From contig NZ_BQXC01000001.1 of NCBI RefSeq assembly GCF_022836435.1, forward strand, positions 1,314,121 to 1,378,120: a stretch of 64,000 nt of DNA, in the 5' to 3' direction. The number at the start of each line of letters is the position of its first letter. Position 1 is the first letter of the stretch. Made by a program: the position numbers and the translations under genes. Positions 7,849-16,669 of the stretch are shown here, piece after piece. The DNA comes from Nitrosomonas sp. PY1 (lineage in GTDB: Bacteria; Pseudomonadota; Gammaproteobacteria; Burkholderiales; Nitrosomonadaceae). A model generated the notes under the pieces. The model made no database searches. It was not told the origin of the DNA and was given only the letters and a program-made list of their open reading frames with translations.

Positions 7849-10584
7849 TTAATGCGCTTGGTCCCAATTGTCTCCAATACCGATCTCTACTAATAAGGGA
7901 ACATCGAGTGTTAAAACGCTTCCCATATGTTTTGGTAAATATTCTCGAAGCAGGCTTATCTCTTCTTCTGGCGCTTCCAATACTAATTCGTCATGAACTT
8001 GCATAATCAATTTGCTACGCAATTTTTCTGTCCGTATCCACTTTGTCACCGCGATCATGGCCAACTTAATAATATCTGCGGCAGTTCCTTGCATTGGCGC
8101 GTTGATAGCGGCACGTTCGGCGCCCTGACGACGATTACCATTACTGTGATTAATTTCAGGCAGCCATAATCGACGCCCTAAAACTGTTTCCACATAACCG
8201 GTTTGCCTGGCTTTTTCTCGAATATGTTGCATATATCTCTCCACACCAGGATACCGTGCAAAATAACGTTCCATGTAGATGTGCGCAGCACTGCGTGAGA
8301 TGCCAAGTTGCGATGCCAAACCAAATTCCGACATACCGTAGATCAAACCAAAATTAATTACCTTGGCATATCGCCGTTGTTCCTGATCGACTTGCTCCTG
8401 CGTGATACCAAATATTTCTGCGGCTGTCGCTTTATGAATATCTTCACCAGCGGCAAATGCTTTTAATAAACCTTCATCTTGAGAAATATGCGCCATGATG
8501 CGTAACTCAATTTGCGAATAATCGGCAGAAATAATTTGATATCCGCCTGGTGGCGCAATGAAAGCTTCTCGAATTCTACGACCCTCTGGTGTACGGATAG
8601 GAATATTTTGTAAATTGGGATCAGAACTTGCCAACCGGCCTGTCACCGCAACAGCTTGCGCATAATTAGTATGTACACGATTAGTATACGGATTTTTCAT
8701 CAATGGCAATTTATCGGTATAGGTTGATTTTAATTTCGCCAAGCTTCGATATTCCAACAGAATCTTCGGTAGCGGGTAATCCAGTGCAAGCTGTTGTAAT
8801 ACATCTTCATCGGTAGAAGGAACACCCGTTGGTGTTTTTTTGATTACGGGTAATTTAAGCTGGTTAAACAAAATATCCTGAATTTGTTTTGGAGAATTCA
8901 AATTAAATGGTTGATTAGCTGAAGCGTGCGCTTGTAATTCCAACGTATGCAATTTCTTTCCTAAATCACTGCTTTGCTGTTGTAACAACGCATAATCCAG
9001 CAAAACCCCGTTACGCTCGATCTCAAACAATACATCCAGAATAGGCATCTCCAGATTGCAATAAAGTGCACGTAGGCGTTCAATTTGCTGTAACTGTGGA
9101 AACAGCGTGTTATGCAACCGCAATGTGATATCGGCATCCTCGGCCGAGTATTCTGTAGCAACATCAATGGTAACTTCCTCGAAACCAATGCGGTTAACGC
9201 CCTTCCCTGTCACATCATCATAACGAATCGTTTGGATATCGAGATGCCGCAGTGCCAAATTATCCATACTATGCGAGCGATTTGAATCCAGTACATACGA
9301 TTGCAGCATGGTGTCATGCGCGATGCCATTTAACTGTATGCCATGATTAGCAAATACATGTTTATCGTATTTTAGGTTTTGTCCCAACTTAAGCTTAGTC
9401 TCATCCTCTAACCATGGTTTGAGCAGTACCAATGCCGTTTCTAATGCAATCTGTTCGGGTGCTCCGGCATAGCAATGTGATAAAGGAAGATACGCAGCAT
9501 GTTCCGTTTCGATACAAAATGAAATCCCCACCAATTGCGCTTGCATCGGAGATAAGCTAGTCGTTTCGCAATCAATCGAAACCAATGACGCAACCTTCAG
9601 TTTTTCCAACCACGCTTGTAATGCTGATTCCGTCAAAATGGTCTCGTACCGTGCTGTATGCGTTTGAGTAATTAGGTTATTAGATACATGATTCATCGAT
9701 CCTTGTTGAGTGATGATTTCCCTGGACTCATAATCGATTTGCTGGCGCAATTCCCGCAACGATGCTTTCATATCGAGTTTTTGGTAAAGGGCCTCAAGCT
9801 GTTTATGGTCCTGTGGCTGGAAAACGAGATCTGTGATTTTGACTGGTAGATCTACGTCGCACTTGATGGTGATCAATTCACGTGAAATTTCGAACCAAGC
9901 TAGCGATTTGCGTAAATTTTCACCTACCACACCCTTAATTTCATCAGCGCATGTGATGATTTTTTCCAATGAACCATACTGCGTTAACCATTTCACCGCA
10001 GTTTTGGGGCCGACTTTTTCGACACCCGGAACATTGTCAGACGTGTCACCTACCAACATCAAATAATCCAATATGCGTTCCGGTGGTACACCAAACTTCG
10101 CCAATACCCCTTCTGGATCCAAAGTTTCATTACTCATGGTATTTACCAGAGTAATCTTGTCACTTACTAATTGTGCAATATCTTTGTCACCAGTCGATAT
10201 CATGCAATGCCAACCGGACCCAGTTGCCTGCTTTGCCAATGTACCAATGACGTCGTCCGCCTCAACGCCGCCAATCATCAAGATCGGCCAGCCCATTGCA
10301 CGAATACAAGCATGCAAGGGCTCAATCTGAGCGACCAAATCTTGCGGCATGGCAGCTCTATTCGCTTTATATTCTATAAAAAGGTCATTGCGGAAAGTTT
10401 TGCCTTTTGCATCAAATATACACGCGCTATAATCTGCCCGAAACTCTTTGCGCAAGCGACGTAGCATATTTAAGACTCCATGAATAGCTCCCGTTGGCTC
10501 ATCATTTTGGTTACGCAAATCTGGTAGCGCATGAAAAGCACGATATAAATATGATGAACCATCTACCAATAACAACGTTTTCAT
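7849..10584 (-). CDS. polA: DNA polymerase I
   Basis: Repair and Okazaki-fragment polymerase with nick translation activity. The 911 residues contain the N-terminal 5' nuclease (about 1-290: LLVDGSSYLYRAFHALPDL, GVEADDVIGTLA, STGDKDIAQLV), a 3'-5' exonuclease domain (about 320-500) in which SIDCETTSL keeps the acidic pair, and the polymerase domain with motif A (DYSQIELRIMAH), motif B (RRYAKVINFGLIYGMS) and motif C (MQVHDELVLEAP). Length is normal. The start codon lies only 13 bp from the divergent gene at 10598, so one or both promoters must lie inside coding sequence. Confidence 0.96.
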   Translation of the reverse strand: MKTLLLVDGSSYLYRAFHALPDLRNQNDEPTGAIHGVLNMLRRLRKEFRADYSACIFDAKGKTFRNDLFIEYKANRAAMPQDLVAQIEPLHACIRAMGWPILMIGGVEADDVIGTLAKQATGSGWHCMISTGDKDIAQLVSDKITLVNTMSNETLDPEGVLAKFGVPPERILDYLMLVGDTSDNVPGVEKVGPKTAVKWLTQYGSLEKIITCADEIKGVVGENLRKSLAWFEISRELITIKCDVDLPVKITDLVFQPQDHKQLEALYQKLDMKASLRELRQQIDYESREIITQQGSMNHVSNNLITQTHTARYETILTESALQAWLEKLKVASLVSIDCETTSLSPMQAQLVGISFCIETEHAAYLPLSHCYAGAPEQIALETALVLLKPWLEDETKLKLGQNLKYDKHVFANHGIQLNGIAHDTMLQSYVLDSNRSHSMDNLALRHLDIQTIRYDDVTGKGVNRIGFEEVTIDVATEYSAEDADITLRLHNTLFPQLQQIERLRALYCNLEMPILDVLFEIERNGVLLDYALLQQQSSDLGKKLHTLELQAHASANQPFNLNSPKQIQDILFNQLKLPVIKKTPTGVPSTDEDVLQQLALDYPLPKILLEYRSLAKLKSTYTDKLPLMKNPYTNRVHTNYAQAVAVTGRLASSDPNLQNIPIRTPEGRRIREAFIAPPGGYQIISADYSQIELRIMAHISQDEGLLKAFAAGEDIHKATAAEIFGITQEQVDQEQRRYAKVINFGLIYGMSEFGLASQLGISRSAAHIYMERYFARYPGVERYMQHIREKARQTGYVETVLGRRLWLPEINHSNGNRRQGAERAAINAPMQGTAADIIKLAMIAVTKWIRTEKLRSKLIMQVHDELVLEAPEEEISLLREYLPKHMGSVLTLDVPLLVEIGIGDNWDQAH

Positions 10585-10597
10585 TATTATTTTTCCT

Positions 10598-11323
10598 ATG
10601 AATCAACACAACAATCATAAACCATTCATTCAATCAGTTTCTGACCAACCTTGGCCTGCAAAAGAATCCTGGCGATTATTCAGAATTATGGCAGAGTTTG
10701 TTGAAAGCACGGAGCGTCTTGAGGCAATTCAACCTGCAGTAGGTATATTCGGCAGTGCGCGCACTCATCCCGATAGCCCACATTATCAATTGGCCGAGCA
10801 GATTGCGAGAGCGTTATCTGATGCTGGTTTTGCAGTGATTTCCGGTGGCGGTCCAGGAATTATGGAAGCCGCTAATAAAGGCGCTTATTTGGGCAAATCG
10901 CCGAGCATTGGTTTGAATATCCAATTACCGCATGAACAACAAGGCAATGACTATCAAGACATCAGTCAAACCTTCAAGCATTTCTTTACGCGAAAATATA
11001 TGTTTGTCAGATTTTCTACTGCTTATGTCGTGATGCCGGGAGGGTTTGGCACTATGGATGAACTGATGGAAGCACTTACTTTGGTGCAAACCGGCAAAAC
11101 TCGAAAAATGCCGATTATTCTTGTCTATTCGCAATTCTGGCGTGGACTGGTAGATTGGTTTCAAACGATGCTGGTATCGGAAGGTTTTATTTCTTCAGAT
11201 GACATGGATTTAATCCAAGTAATTGATGAGCCTAGCGAAGTAGTCAACGCAATTTTTAAATATTATGAAACCAAGGGATTTGAGCTTTCCGCTGCAGAGC
11301 GAGAAATTCAACTCAATCTGTAA
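10598..11323 (+). CDS. LOG-family phosphoribohydrolase-like protein
   Basis: Member of the LOG (Lonely Guy, TIGR00730) family, whose known members release cytokinin-type or other nucleobases from nucleoside 5'-monophosphates; many are mis-named lysine decarboxylases. The 241 residues show VGIFGSARTHPDSPHY, GGGPGIMEAANKGA and the signature PGGFGTMDELMEALTLVQTGK region around residues 147-166. An upstream N-terminal extension (residues 1-27) includes KESWRLFRIMAEFVE, which is also common in proteobacterial members, so the first ATG is kept. Its physiological substrate in this organism is unknown. Confidence 0.85.
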   Translation: MNQHNNHKPFIQSVSDQPWPAKESWRLFRIMAEFVESTERLEAIQPAVGIFGSARTHPDSPHYQLAEQIARALSDAGFAVISGGGPGIMEAANKGAYLGKSPSIGLNIQLPHEQQGNDYQDISQTFKHFFTRKYMFVRFSTAYVVMPGGFGTMDELMEALTLVQTGKTRKMPIILVYSQFWRGLVDWFQTMLVSEGFISSDDMDLIQVIDEPSEVVNAIFKYYETKGFELSAAEREIQLNL

Positions 11324-11380
11324 GCTACAGTAGCTAATTTTATGTACAATGATGAAGCTTTTTCTTGGGTAGAAATTCTT

Positions 11381-11770
11381 ATGCACCGATTTATTCTGAC
11401 ACTGTTATTCTTGAGTTTTCCGTTGCTTGGCATGGCGCAAACCGAGCAATCCCAAGAACCTAAAAAATCCATGGATCACCCTTCTCATCCGAAGAATCTT
11501 ATTCCTTTACCGGAACCCGAACCACCCGAATTATCGGAAAACCAATCTGATCCGGAATTAGAAGAGCAAGTCACCATTATCAAACGTGGAGAAGATACTA
11601 TTGAAGAGCATCGAGTCAATGGTGAATTGTTAATGATTAAGGTCATTCCACGCATTGGACCTCCCTACTATCTAAAGAAAAATACCATTGTGGATCATCA
11701 TGCACACCCCAATAGTGATGCGGGAGGACCCAATGTCAGTCCACCCATGTGGCAGTTTTTTAAATTTTAA
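11381..11770 (+). CDS. DUF2782-type exported protein
   Basis: Small exported protein of unknown function. The ATG at 11381 gives a signal peptide (MHRFILTLLFLSFPLLGMAQ), whereas the frame could start at 11342. The mature part is acidic and proline-rich (PLPEPEPPELSE), then a conserved-looking block (QVTIIKRGEDTIEEHRVNG, LLMIKVIPRIGPPYYL). This domain order recalls DUF2782 proteins that sit directly before thrB in betaproteobacteria. It ends 49 bp before the thrB start, so co-transcription is likely. No catalytic residues are evident. Confidence 0.7.
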   Translation: MHRFILTLLFLSFPLLGMAQTEQSQEPKKSMDHPSHPKNLIPLPEPEPPELSENQSDPELEEQVTIIKRGEDTIEEHRVNGELLMIKVIPRIGPPYYLKKNTIVDHHAHPNSDAGGPNVSPPMWQFFKF

Positions 11771-11819
11771 TATTTCTTCTGCAAAAATACGATCATCACT
11801 TCTTAATACACAATTACTC

Positions 11820-12758
11820 ATGTCGGTTTTTACGCGTATCACAGAAAATGAGCTTACTATTTGGTTGAAACAATACAAGTTGGGGCAATTGCTTAATCTC
11901 CATGGTATTGCATCAGGTATTGAGAATACTAATTACTTTGTAATCACGACACAGGGAAAGTTTGTACTGACACTGTTTGAGAAGCTAAACAGAAACGAAC
12001 TCCCTTACTATCTCAATCTGATGCTGCATTTATCAAATCACGATATTCCATGTCCAACACCTATTCAAAATATCGACGGTCAAATTCTCGGAGAATTAAA
12101 CAATAAACCAGCAGCAATTGTCAGTTTCTTATCAGGAGAATCTCTGTCTCATCCCACTCCGGAACATTGCCAGGCGATAGGTGCGGTGTTAGCAAAAATG
12201 CATCTGGCTGGCAAGAGTTATTTACAATATATGCCGAATCCACGCGGCTTACAATGGTGGCAGGCCAAGGCGTGTGAAATCGATCCTTTTTTGTCCAATG
12301 ACGAAAAAATATTGTTGAAATCGGAATTAGCTTTTCAAGCCGACCAACGCCATGAGAATTTACCGAAAGGAGTGATTCATGCCGACATGTTTCGCGATAA
12401 CGTTCTATTTTTCAATAATAAGCTTGGCGGTATTATCGACTTCTATTTTGCTTGTAACGATAGCTTATTATATGACTTAGCTATTGTGGCTAATGATTGG
12501 TGCATGAATGAAGAAAAAACACTCGACACAACACGTGTATACTCACTATTAAAAGAATACCAACAAACTCGTCCGCTTTCTACGATTGAGAGAGCGGCGT
12601 GGTCCAGTATGTTGCGGGCTGCTGCGCTCAGATTTTGGGTTTCACGCATGGTTGATTTATATTTACCGCGCTCCGGAGAATTAACGCATGCAAAAGATCC
12701 AAATCACTTTAAAGCAATATTAGAGAACCATCGCGAAAGTGTAACAGAGCTCGCATAA
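11820..12758 (+). CDS. thrB: Homoserine kinase
   Basis: ATP-dependent phosphorylation of homoserine, linking hom to thrC. It belongs to the aminoglycoside-phosphotransferase-like (choline kinase fold) form of ThrB rather than the GHMP form. Of 312 residues, key motifs are the glycine-poor nucleotide loop GIENTNYFV, the catalytic-loop HADMFRDNVLF (Brenner-type H-x-D-x-x-x-x-N) and the metal aspartate in GGIIDFYFAC. The frame is open from 11688, but the ATG at 11820 gives the usual N-terminus MSVFTRITENEL and avoids overlap with the previous gene. Confidence 0.92.
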   Translation: MSVFTRITENELTIWLKQYKLGQLLNLHGIASGIENTNYFVITTQGKFVLTLFEKLNRNELPYYLNLMLHLSNHDIPCPTPIQNIDGQILGELNNKPAAIVSFLSGESLSHPTPEHCQAIGAVLAKMHLAGKSYLQYMPNPRGLQWWQAKACEIDPFLSNDEKILLKSELAFQADQRHENLPKGVIHADMFRDNVLFFNNKLGGIIDFYFACNDSLLYDLAIVANDWCMNEEKTLDTTRVYSLLKEYQQTRPLSTIERAAWSSMLRAAALRFWVSRMVDLYLPRSGELTHAKDPNHFKAILENHRESVTELA

Positions 12759-12809
12759 CGCATTATCTCAGAATGTATTAATTCAGTTTCGATTTTGGAG
12801 AATACAATA

Positions 12810-13664
12810 ATGGAAATTCATCAAGTCAATGCCAAGCAAGGATTACAGTGGCTTCTAAGTGGTTTTTACTTGTTTCGCCGTGCGCCGATACCTTGGGTAC
12901 TCATTTGTGGAGCTTTGTTTCTCATTGCAATCTCCGCTGCTTTAATTCCTTTTATTGGAAGCTTTATTTTCACTATGGCCTATCCTGCATTGATGGGTGG
13001 CATCATGCAAGGATGCCGTGCATTAGAGGAGGGAAAACCGCTCGAAATTACCCATTTATTCTCTGCTGCAGAAAGTAATTTCGCCGCACTGATTACCATC
13101 GGAGGTATTTACTTAACAGGCTTAATTTTGATTTCTGGTCTTGCTGCATTAATTGGTGGGCCTGCCATGACGGATATGTTGTTATATGGAAAACGAGTCG
13201 ATGAAACACAGCTAATGGGAGTAGCAAGCAGCATGCTCACTTCACTTCTCATCGTATTAACACTATCAATACCCTTGATGATGGCCAGTTGGTTCGCGCC
13301 AATGTTGGTCGTATTTCATAAGATGCCCCCTGTGATGGCTATGCAACAAAGCCTTCTTGGGTGTCTGCGAAATCTTATTCCACTGTTATTATTTCTTATC
13401 ACATCTACGATATTAGCAATCATTTGCGCCTTACCCTACGGTGCAGGATTGGTGATTCTGATTCCAACCATGTATGCCGCAATGTATGCCAGCTATAAGG
13501 ATATTTTCTTAGGTGAACCCATTCGATTCAAAGATCATGAAACACCGGATGCGCCTACCCGTTGGCACAATACTGAAGATTCTCCCAAAAAATCGGAACA
13601 CGATGAGAAACCTGTAGAGGATGTCATTCCGCAAAATAATGACTCTGACACCAAAAGTAAATAA
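12810..13664 (+). CDS. BPSS1780-like multi-pass membrane protein
   Basis: Inner-membrane protein of unknown function (284 residues). An N-terminal cytosolic segment IHQVNAKQGLQWLLSGFYLF precedes about six hydrophobic helices, with ALFLIAISAALIPFIGSFIF and LLLFLITSTILAIICALPYG among them; the tail is hydrophilic and acidic (KSEHDEKPVEDVI). The opening resembles the BPSS1780 family that commonly follows thrB in betaproteobacteria. The ATG at 12810 is chosen because GGAG lies 9 nt upstream; a TTG five codons earlier is also in frame. It follows thrB by 51 bp. Confidence 0.7.
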   Translation: MEIHQVNAKQGLQWLLSGFYLFRRAPIPWVLICGALFLIAISAALIPFIGSFIFTMAYPALMGGIMQGCRALEEGKPLEITHLFSAAESNFAALITIGGIYLTGLILISGLAALIGGPAMTDMLLYGKRVDETQLMGVASSMLTSLLIVLTLSIPLMMASWFAPMLVVFHKMPPVMAMQQSLLGCLRNLIPLLLFLITSTILAIICALPYGAGLVILIPTMYAAMYASYKDIFLGEPIRFKDHETPDAPTRWHNTEDSPKKSEHDEKPVEDVIPQNNDSDTKSK

Positions 13665-13901
13665 AAGTATAAAAAGATAGATATAATTCACTGCTCATCT
13701 GAAAATTTCCTACCATCTAGAACCTTTGTGGTAATCTGCTTCATGTCTTAAGATTTCGATCAGCGGCAGCTTGCAAAGATGAGTATTTTCCACTTTCAAT
13801 ACTTTTAAGCTTCTTACCTCATCAATTCTATGGAAGTTTTTGAAGATACGCGCAGTTAATTTTCTACTTCTGTAGTGGAATAACAGCTCGAAATAATGTA
13901 A

Positions 13902-14651
13902 CTAGAACCCCAAACTAGCTAATAAGTCATCGACTTGATCTTGACTACTCACCACATCGCTTACATTTCTAGTATTAGTCACAGGCCCATTCATAAGTCC
14001 CACATCTATATTAGATTTCTTGCTAGGGGTATGTGTAAGTAATAATCCTACCAAGTCTTTTTCTAAGTCTTGCACCATATGTATAATTTTTTTTATTACT
14101 TGACCAGTAAGATCCTGAAAATCCTGTGCCATCATGATTTCTAACAATTGCTCATTAGTAGCGCGGGTTTGCTCAGGAATCCTATCTAAGTAGCTTAAAG
14201 TATCAATCAGCAGCACCTTAAATGCTTCAGCATTTGAGTTTGTTTGTTGTGATTCCAGAGCTCCTTTCCATCGCTCAGACAATTTTATTGCATCTGCCGA
14301 TAATTTATCTTGAATGGGCATTGCGATTTCAGTTGCAGTTAAAGCACGATCAGCAGCCTGCTGTGTTTTGTTGGCGACATAAGCTAATTTATCTTGTGCT
14401 TCAGGCACTTCACTCGCAATTTTTTCCAAGCGCTTATCATATCCTAGCTCTCGCAAACTATCGTGAAAATTACGAGTTAATTGACCAACTTGATCAATAA
14501 CATTTTTATCGAGATTAATTTCATTACTTTCAACGGTACCAATTTCTGATATTGGCGTTACTTTAGACAGTTTGATAGGTTTTTTAGGTTTTTTGGATTT
14601 AATTAAATCGATATCGTCTGATTTGATTTTAGCAAGACATTTGATATTCAT
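13902..14651 (-). CDS. cheZ: Chemotaxis phosphatase CheZ
   Basis: Speeds dephosphorylation of CheY-P and so ends the tumble signal at the flagellar motor. The 249-residue protein has the CheZ core EIMMAQDFQDLTGQVIKKI (about 171-189) with catalytic D180 and Q184 equivalent to E. coli D143/Q147, and a C-terminal CheY-binding tail SQDQVDDLLASLGF. The N-terminal about 50 residues are lysine-rich and unlike E. coli. It follows cheY by 36 bp on the same strand. The reading frame stays open for 63 codons after the TAG stop, probably by chance. Confidence 0.93.
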   Translation of the reverse strand: MNIKCLAKIKSDDIDLIKSKKPKKPIKLSKVTPISEIGTVESNEINLDKNVIDQVGQLTRNFHDSLRELGYDKRLEKIASEVPEAQDKLAYVANKTQQAADRALTATEIAMPIQDKLSADAIKLSERWKGALESQQTNSNAEAFKVLLIDTLSYLDRIPEQTRATNEQLLEIMMAQDFQDLTGQVIKKIIHMVQDLEKDLVGLLLTHTPSKKSNIDVGLMNGPVTNTRNVSDVVSSQDQVDDLLASLGF

Positions 14652-14687
14652 GCTGAACTCACTTTATATTAATAATTTAGTTAATAT

Positions 14688-15095
14688 TTATGCTTTTACT
14701 GCAATTTTAGCCTGCATATTTTGGAAGATTTTGTTCAATTTCTCCTCAAGGACAGCTGCTGTGAAAGGTTTTACGATGTAACCACTTGCGCCAGCTTGGG
14801 CTGCAGCAACAATATTTTCTTTCTTAGCTTCAGCTGTAACCATGAGTACAGGGATATTTTTAAGCGCTTCACTAGCACGTACATTCTGAAGCATGGTAAG
14901 ACCATCCATATTGGGCATATTCCAATCGGATACGATAAAATCAAAGTCCCCATCTTGCAGCTTACGCAGTGCCGCTGCACCATCCTCAGCTTCATCAACA
15001 TTGACAAATCCTAGTTCTTTTAGAAGATTGCGAACAATTCTACGCATCGTAGAAAAATCATCCACGACTAAGAATTTCAAGTTTTTATCGGGCAT
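14688..15095 (-). CDS. cheY: Chemotaxis response regulator CheY
   Basis: Single receiver domain that binds the flagellar switch when phosphorylated by CheA. With the start at 15095 it has 135 residues; D12/D13, phosphoacceptor D57 (SDWNMP), T87 and K109 (VKPFT) are all in place. The frame opens at 15122, but GGAG sits 7 nt before the ATG at 15095, which gives the usual [13 protein letters not shown] start. No other chemotaxis genes are adjacent in the window, so the pair cheY-cheZ forms its own unit behind a FliA-type promoter. Confidence 0.93.
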   Translation of the reverse strand: MPDKNLKFLVVDDFSTMRRIVRNLLKELGFVNVDEAEDGAAALRKLQDGDFDFIVSDWNMPNMDGLTMLQNVRASEALKNIPVLMVTAEAKKENIVAAAQAGASGYIVKPFTAAVLEEKLNKIFQNMQAKIAVKA

Positions 15096-15200
15096 CTCTT
15101 TCTCCATAAATATAAGTACCAATTTTTGTAAGTTACCGGTGATAATTAGCCTTGAGTAAATTAATTAATTTACTTATCCCTAGTTTTCTTTATAGCTTTT

Positions 15201-15227
15201 CTATCGACAGCTAAACTCGAAAGTTTA
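15201..15227 (-). promoter_or_regulatory. FliA (sigma-28) type promoter of cheYZ
   Basis: Read on the minus strand, TAAACTTT is followed after exactly 11 nt by GTCGATAG. The sigma-28 consensus is TAAAGTTT-N11-GCCGATAA, so 7 of 8 and 6 of 8 positions match at the ideal spacing. It lies about 106 bp upstream of the cheY start in the right orientation. Flagellar-class control of chemotaxis genes is well known, which supports the reading. Confidence 0.7.
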
Positions 15228-15245
15228 GAACAAATATATTAAAAA

Positions 15246-15507
15246 GACCCCTGCACAACCTCTCCTGTCAATGCAATACCCCATTAAAATAGGGGCAAGT
15301 TGGAGCAAGAGATGCAGATGAGTTTTGGAATATTGGAATTGGAGATAATGTTCTGATGAAGATTGATGCGCTAATTGAGTGGGAGGAATTACGTCCGAAG
15401 CTTACGGGTTTGTACAAGCGCTAATTATCGCATGGTGGAAGGCAGGAACCGTTTGATGGGCTGATGATGTTCAAAGCAATCTTGCTAGGTCAATGGCATA
15501 GTGGAGT
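15246..15507 (+). mobile_element. IS5-family (IS1031-like) remnant, 5' end
   Basis: Left end and N-terminal part of a transposase gene. A likely terminal sequence GACCCCTGCACAACC begins at 15246. Reading from about 15318 gives MSFGILELE, then after a one-base loss DNVLMKIDALIEWEELRPKL, and after a second shift GGRQEPFDGLMMFKAILLGQ, the order expected for the N-terminus of IS5/IS1031-type transposases. It stops abruptly where the IS3 remnant begins. Two frameshifts and the truncation make it dead. Confidence 0.75.
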
Positions 15508-15866
15508 TGTCTCATTTTGACAGACAGTTTTTCACTGAGTCGGGAGTACCTCGACCTGTGAGAGGGGATTGCAGTTTATCGTAATTTGATTTTGCTCCTT
15601 CAATCTTTTTTCAAAATTGTTAGATGATAAGTATCCCAGCCCAGAATGCCTGCGAGTTGGGTTGTACCATGACTCGATCCAGGTAAATATGGTCAGCCTT
15701 GCTTCGGTTTTATTTTTCCAGGAATACCTGTCGATCAACTCACATTCCAGAGAAGCAAAAAACTTCCAGCCATCGCATTGCCATAGGCATCGCCCACACT
15801 GTCCATCGAGGGATGCACACCCATTTCCCTGCATCGCTTGCCAAACTCAACACTGGTATATTGACA
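15508..15866 (-). mobile_element. IS3-family remnant, 3' end of orfB
   Basis: Terminal part of an IS3-type element. The presumed right end TGTCTCATTTTGAC begins at 15508. On the minus strand the integrase core C-terminus can be read: QYTSVEFGKRC, MGVHPSMDSVGDAYGNAMA, then after one frameshift SFFASLECELIDRYSWKNKT and WYNPTRRHSGLGYLS. These correspond to the region around the last two catalytic acidic residues in IS3 transposases; the glutamate of the normal MAESFF is replaced at the frameshift. The 5' two thirds of the element are gone. Confidence 0.8.
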
Positions 15867-16227
15867 TTGTTATAAATGATGTAATCATTTGCATCCAATG
15901 CCTTTGAGCCAACCCTGAATTGACTGGGCTGCCGGGGTTCCAGTAGCTGTTAGCTTGGTAAATACCGTATTTTCTAACTGTGTATGGTGTCGTTGATTAC
16001 GCTATAGTATGTAATTGTGTCGATATGTCCTTTACTGGTGAACTTGAAAACATCATTGCCACCCCCACCCGCCAAAATATTATTTCCTTTACCACCATCT
16101 ATCTAGTTTGTCATTCCCAGTTCCGCCCTTGAGCGTATCATTACGTCAATAAGCTGTAGTCTGAAACCAAGGTGTCCACGCCTGTTGTGCCAATCACGTT
16201 ACCTTTAGTTGCATAGAATGTTGCCAT
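15866..16227 (-). pseudogene. Dead small RTX (calcium-binding repeat) gene
   Basis: Minus-strand gene beginning at an ATG (16225-16227) preceded by AGGAGAC. It reads MATFYATKGNVIGTTGVDTL, runs into stops, then continues in other frames as NDTLKGGTGNDKLD, ILAGGGGNDVFKF, HIDTIT, ENTVFTKLTATGTPAA and FRVGSKALDANDYIIYNN. The last blocks parallel the C-terminus of the large RTX protein at 17625-22196 ([32 protein letters not shown]). Stops, frameshifts and truncation by the IS3 fragment show it is no longer functional. It looks like a short paralogue with few repeats and a secretion tail. Confidence 0.8.
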
Positions 16228-16522
16228 GTCAGTCTCCTAGAAAATTTTTATTACAGATTTCTTGCAATAGAGCCAATAAGAATAAGCTGGCGAATGATAT
16301 TAAAAAGTGAGGCGGCGAGTTTCTCATGACTGTTCCTTCTATCATTTTAGTACATGGGAAACACATGGGAAAAATAAACACTCTTTTTTTCCAAAAAGAT
16401 TTTACTATACATAAACTTGATGATTAGTCGGAGGAATCCTCAACATTATATTGCTTATAAGAATTTTTTGCATTATTAAATTCCACCGGGCAGGATAATA
16501 CCCTACTTATTAAAGAATATTA

Positions 16523-16669
16523 AAAACGAAGCGCACCGATAAAGCAGAAAAAATCAATATTACACTTCCGCCCGATATGTTGAATGTTATTAGGGAAAAA
16601 GTGAAGGATAGCCGGGAATCCGAAGGCGGCGCCAGATCATTCGATTCATGCCGAGACGAGCGATCTTGA
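16523..16669 (+). pseudogene. ParD-like antitoxin scrap
   Basis: A 48-codon frame reads TKRTDKAEKINITLPPDML followed by NVIREKVKDSRE. That is the layout of the N-terminal strand and first helix of ribbon-helix-helix antitoxins of the ParD type. After this the sequence loses similarity and stops; there is no start codon in a good place. A following stretch in another frame (SDLDDIYFHS) faintly recalls a ParE-like start, but is too short to call. Probably a remnant. Confidence 0.35.

Noticed and set aside
12848-13078. Alternative open frame within the BPSS1780-like gene
   Set aside because: It is in another frame of a clear membrane protein gene and lacks a ribosome site.
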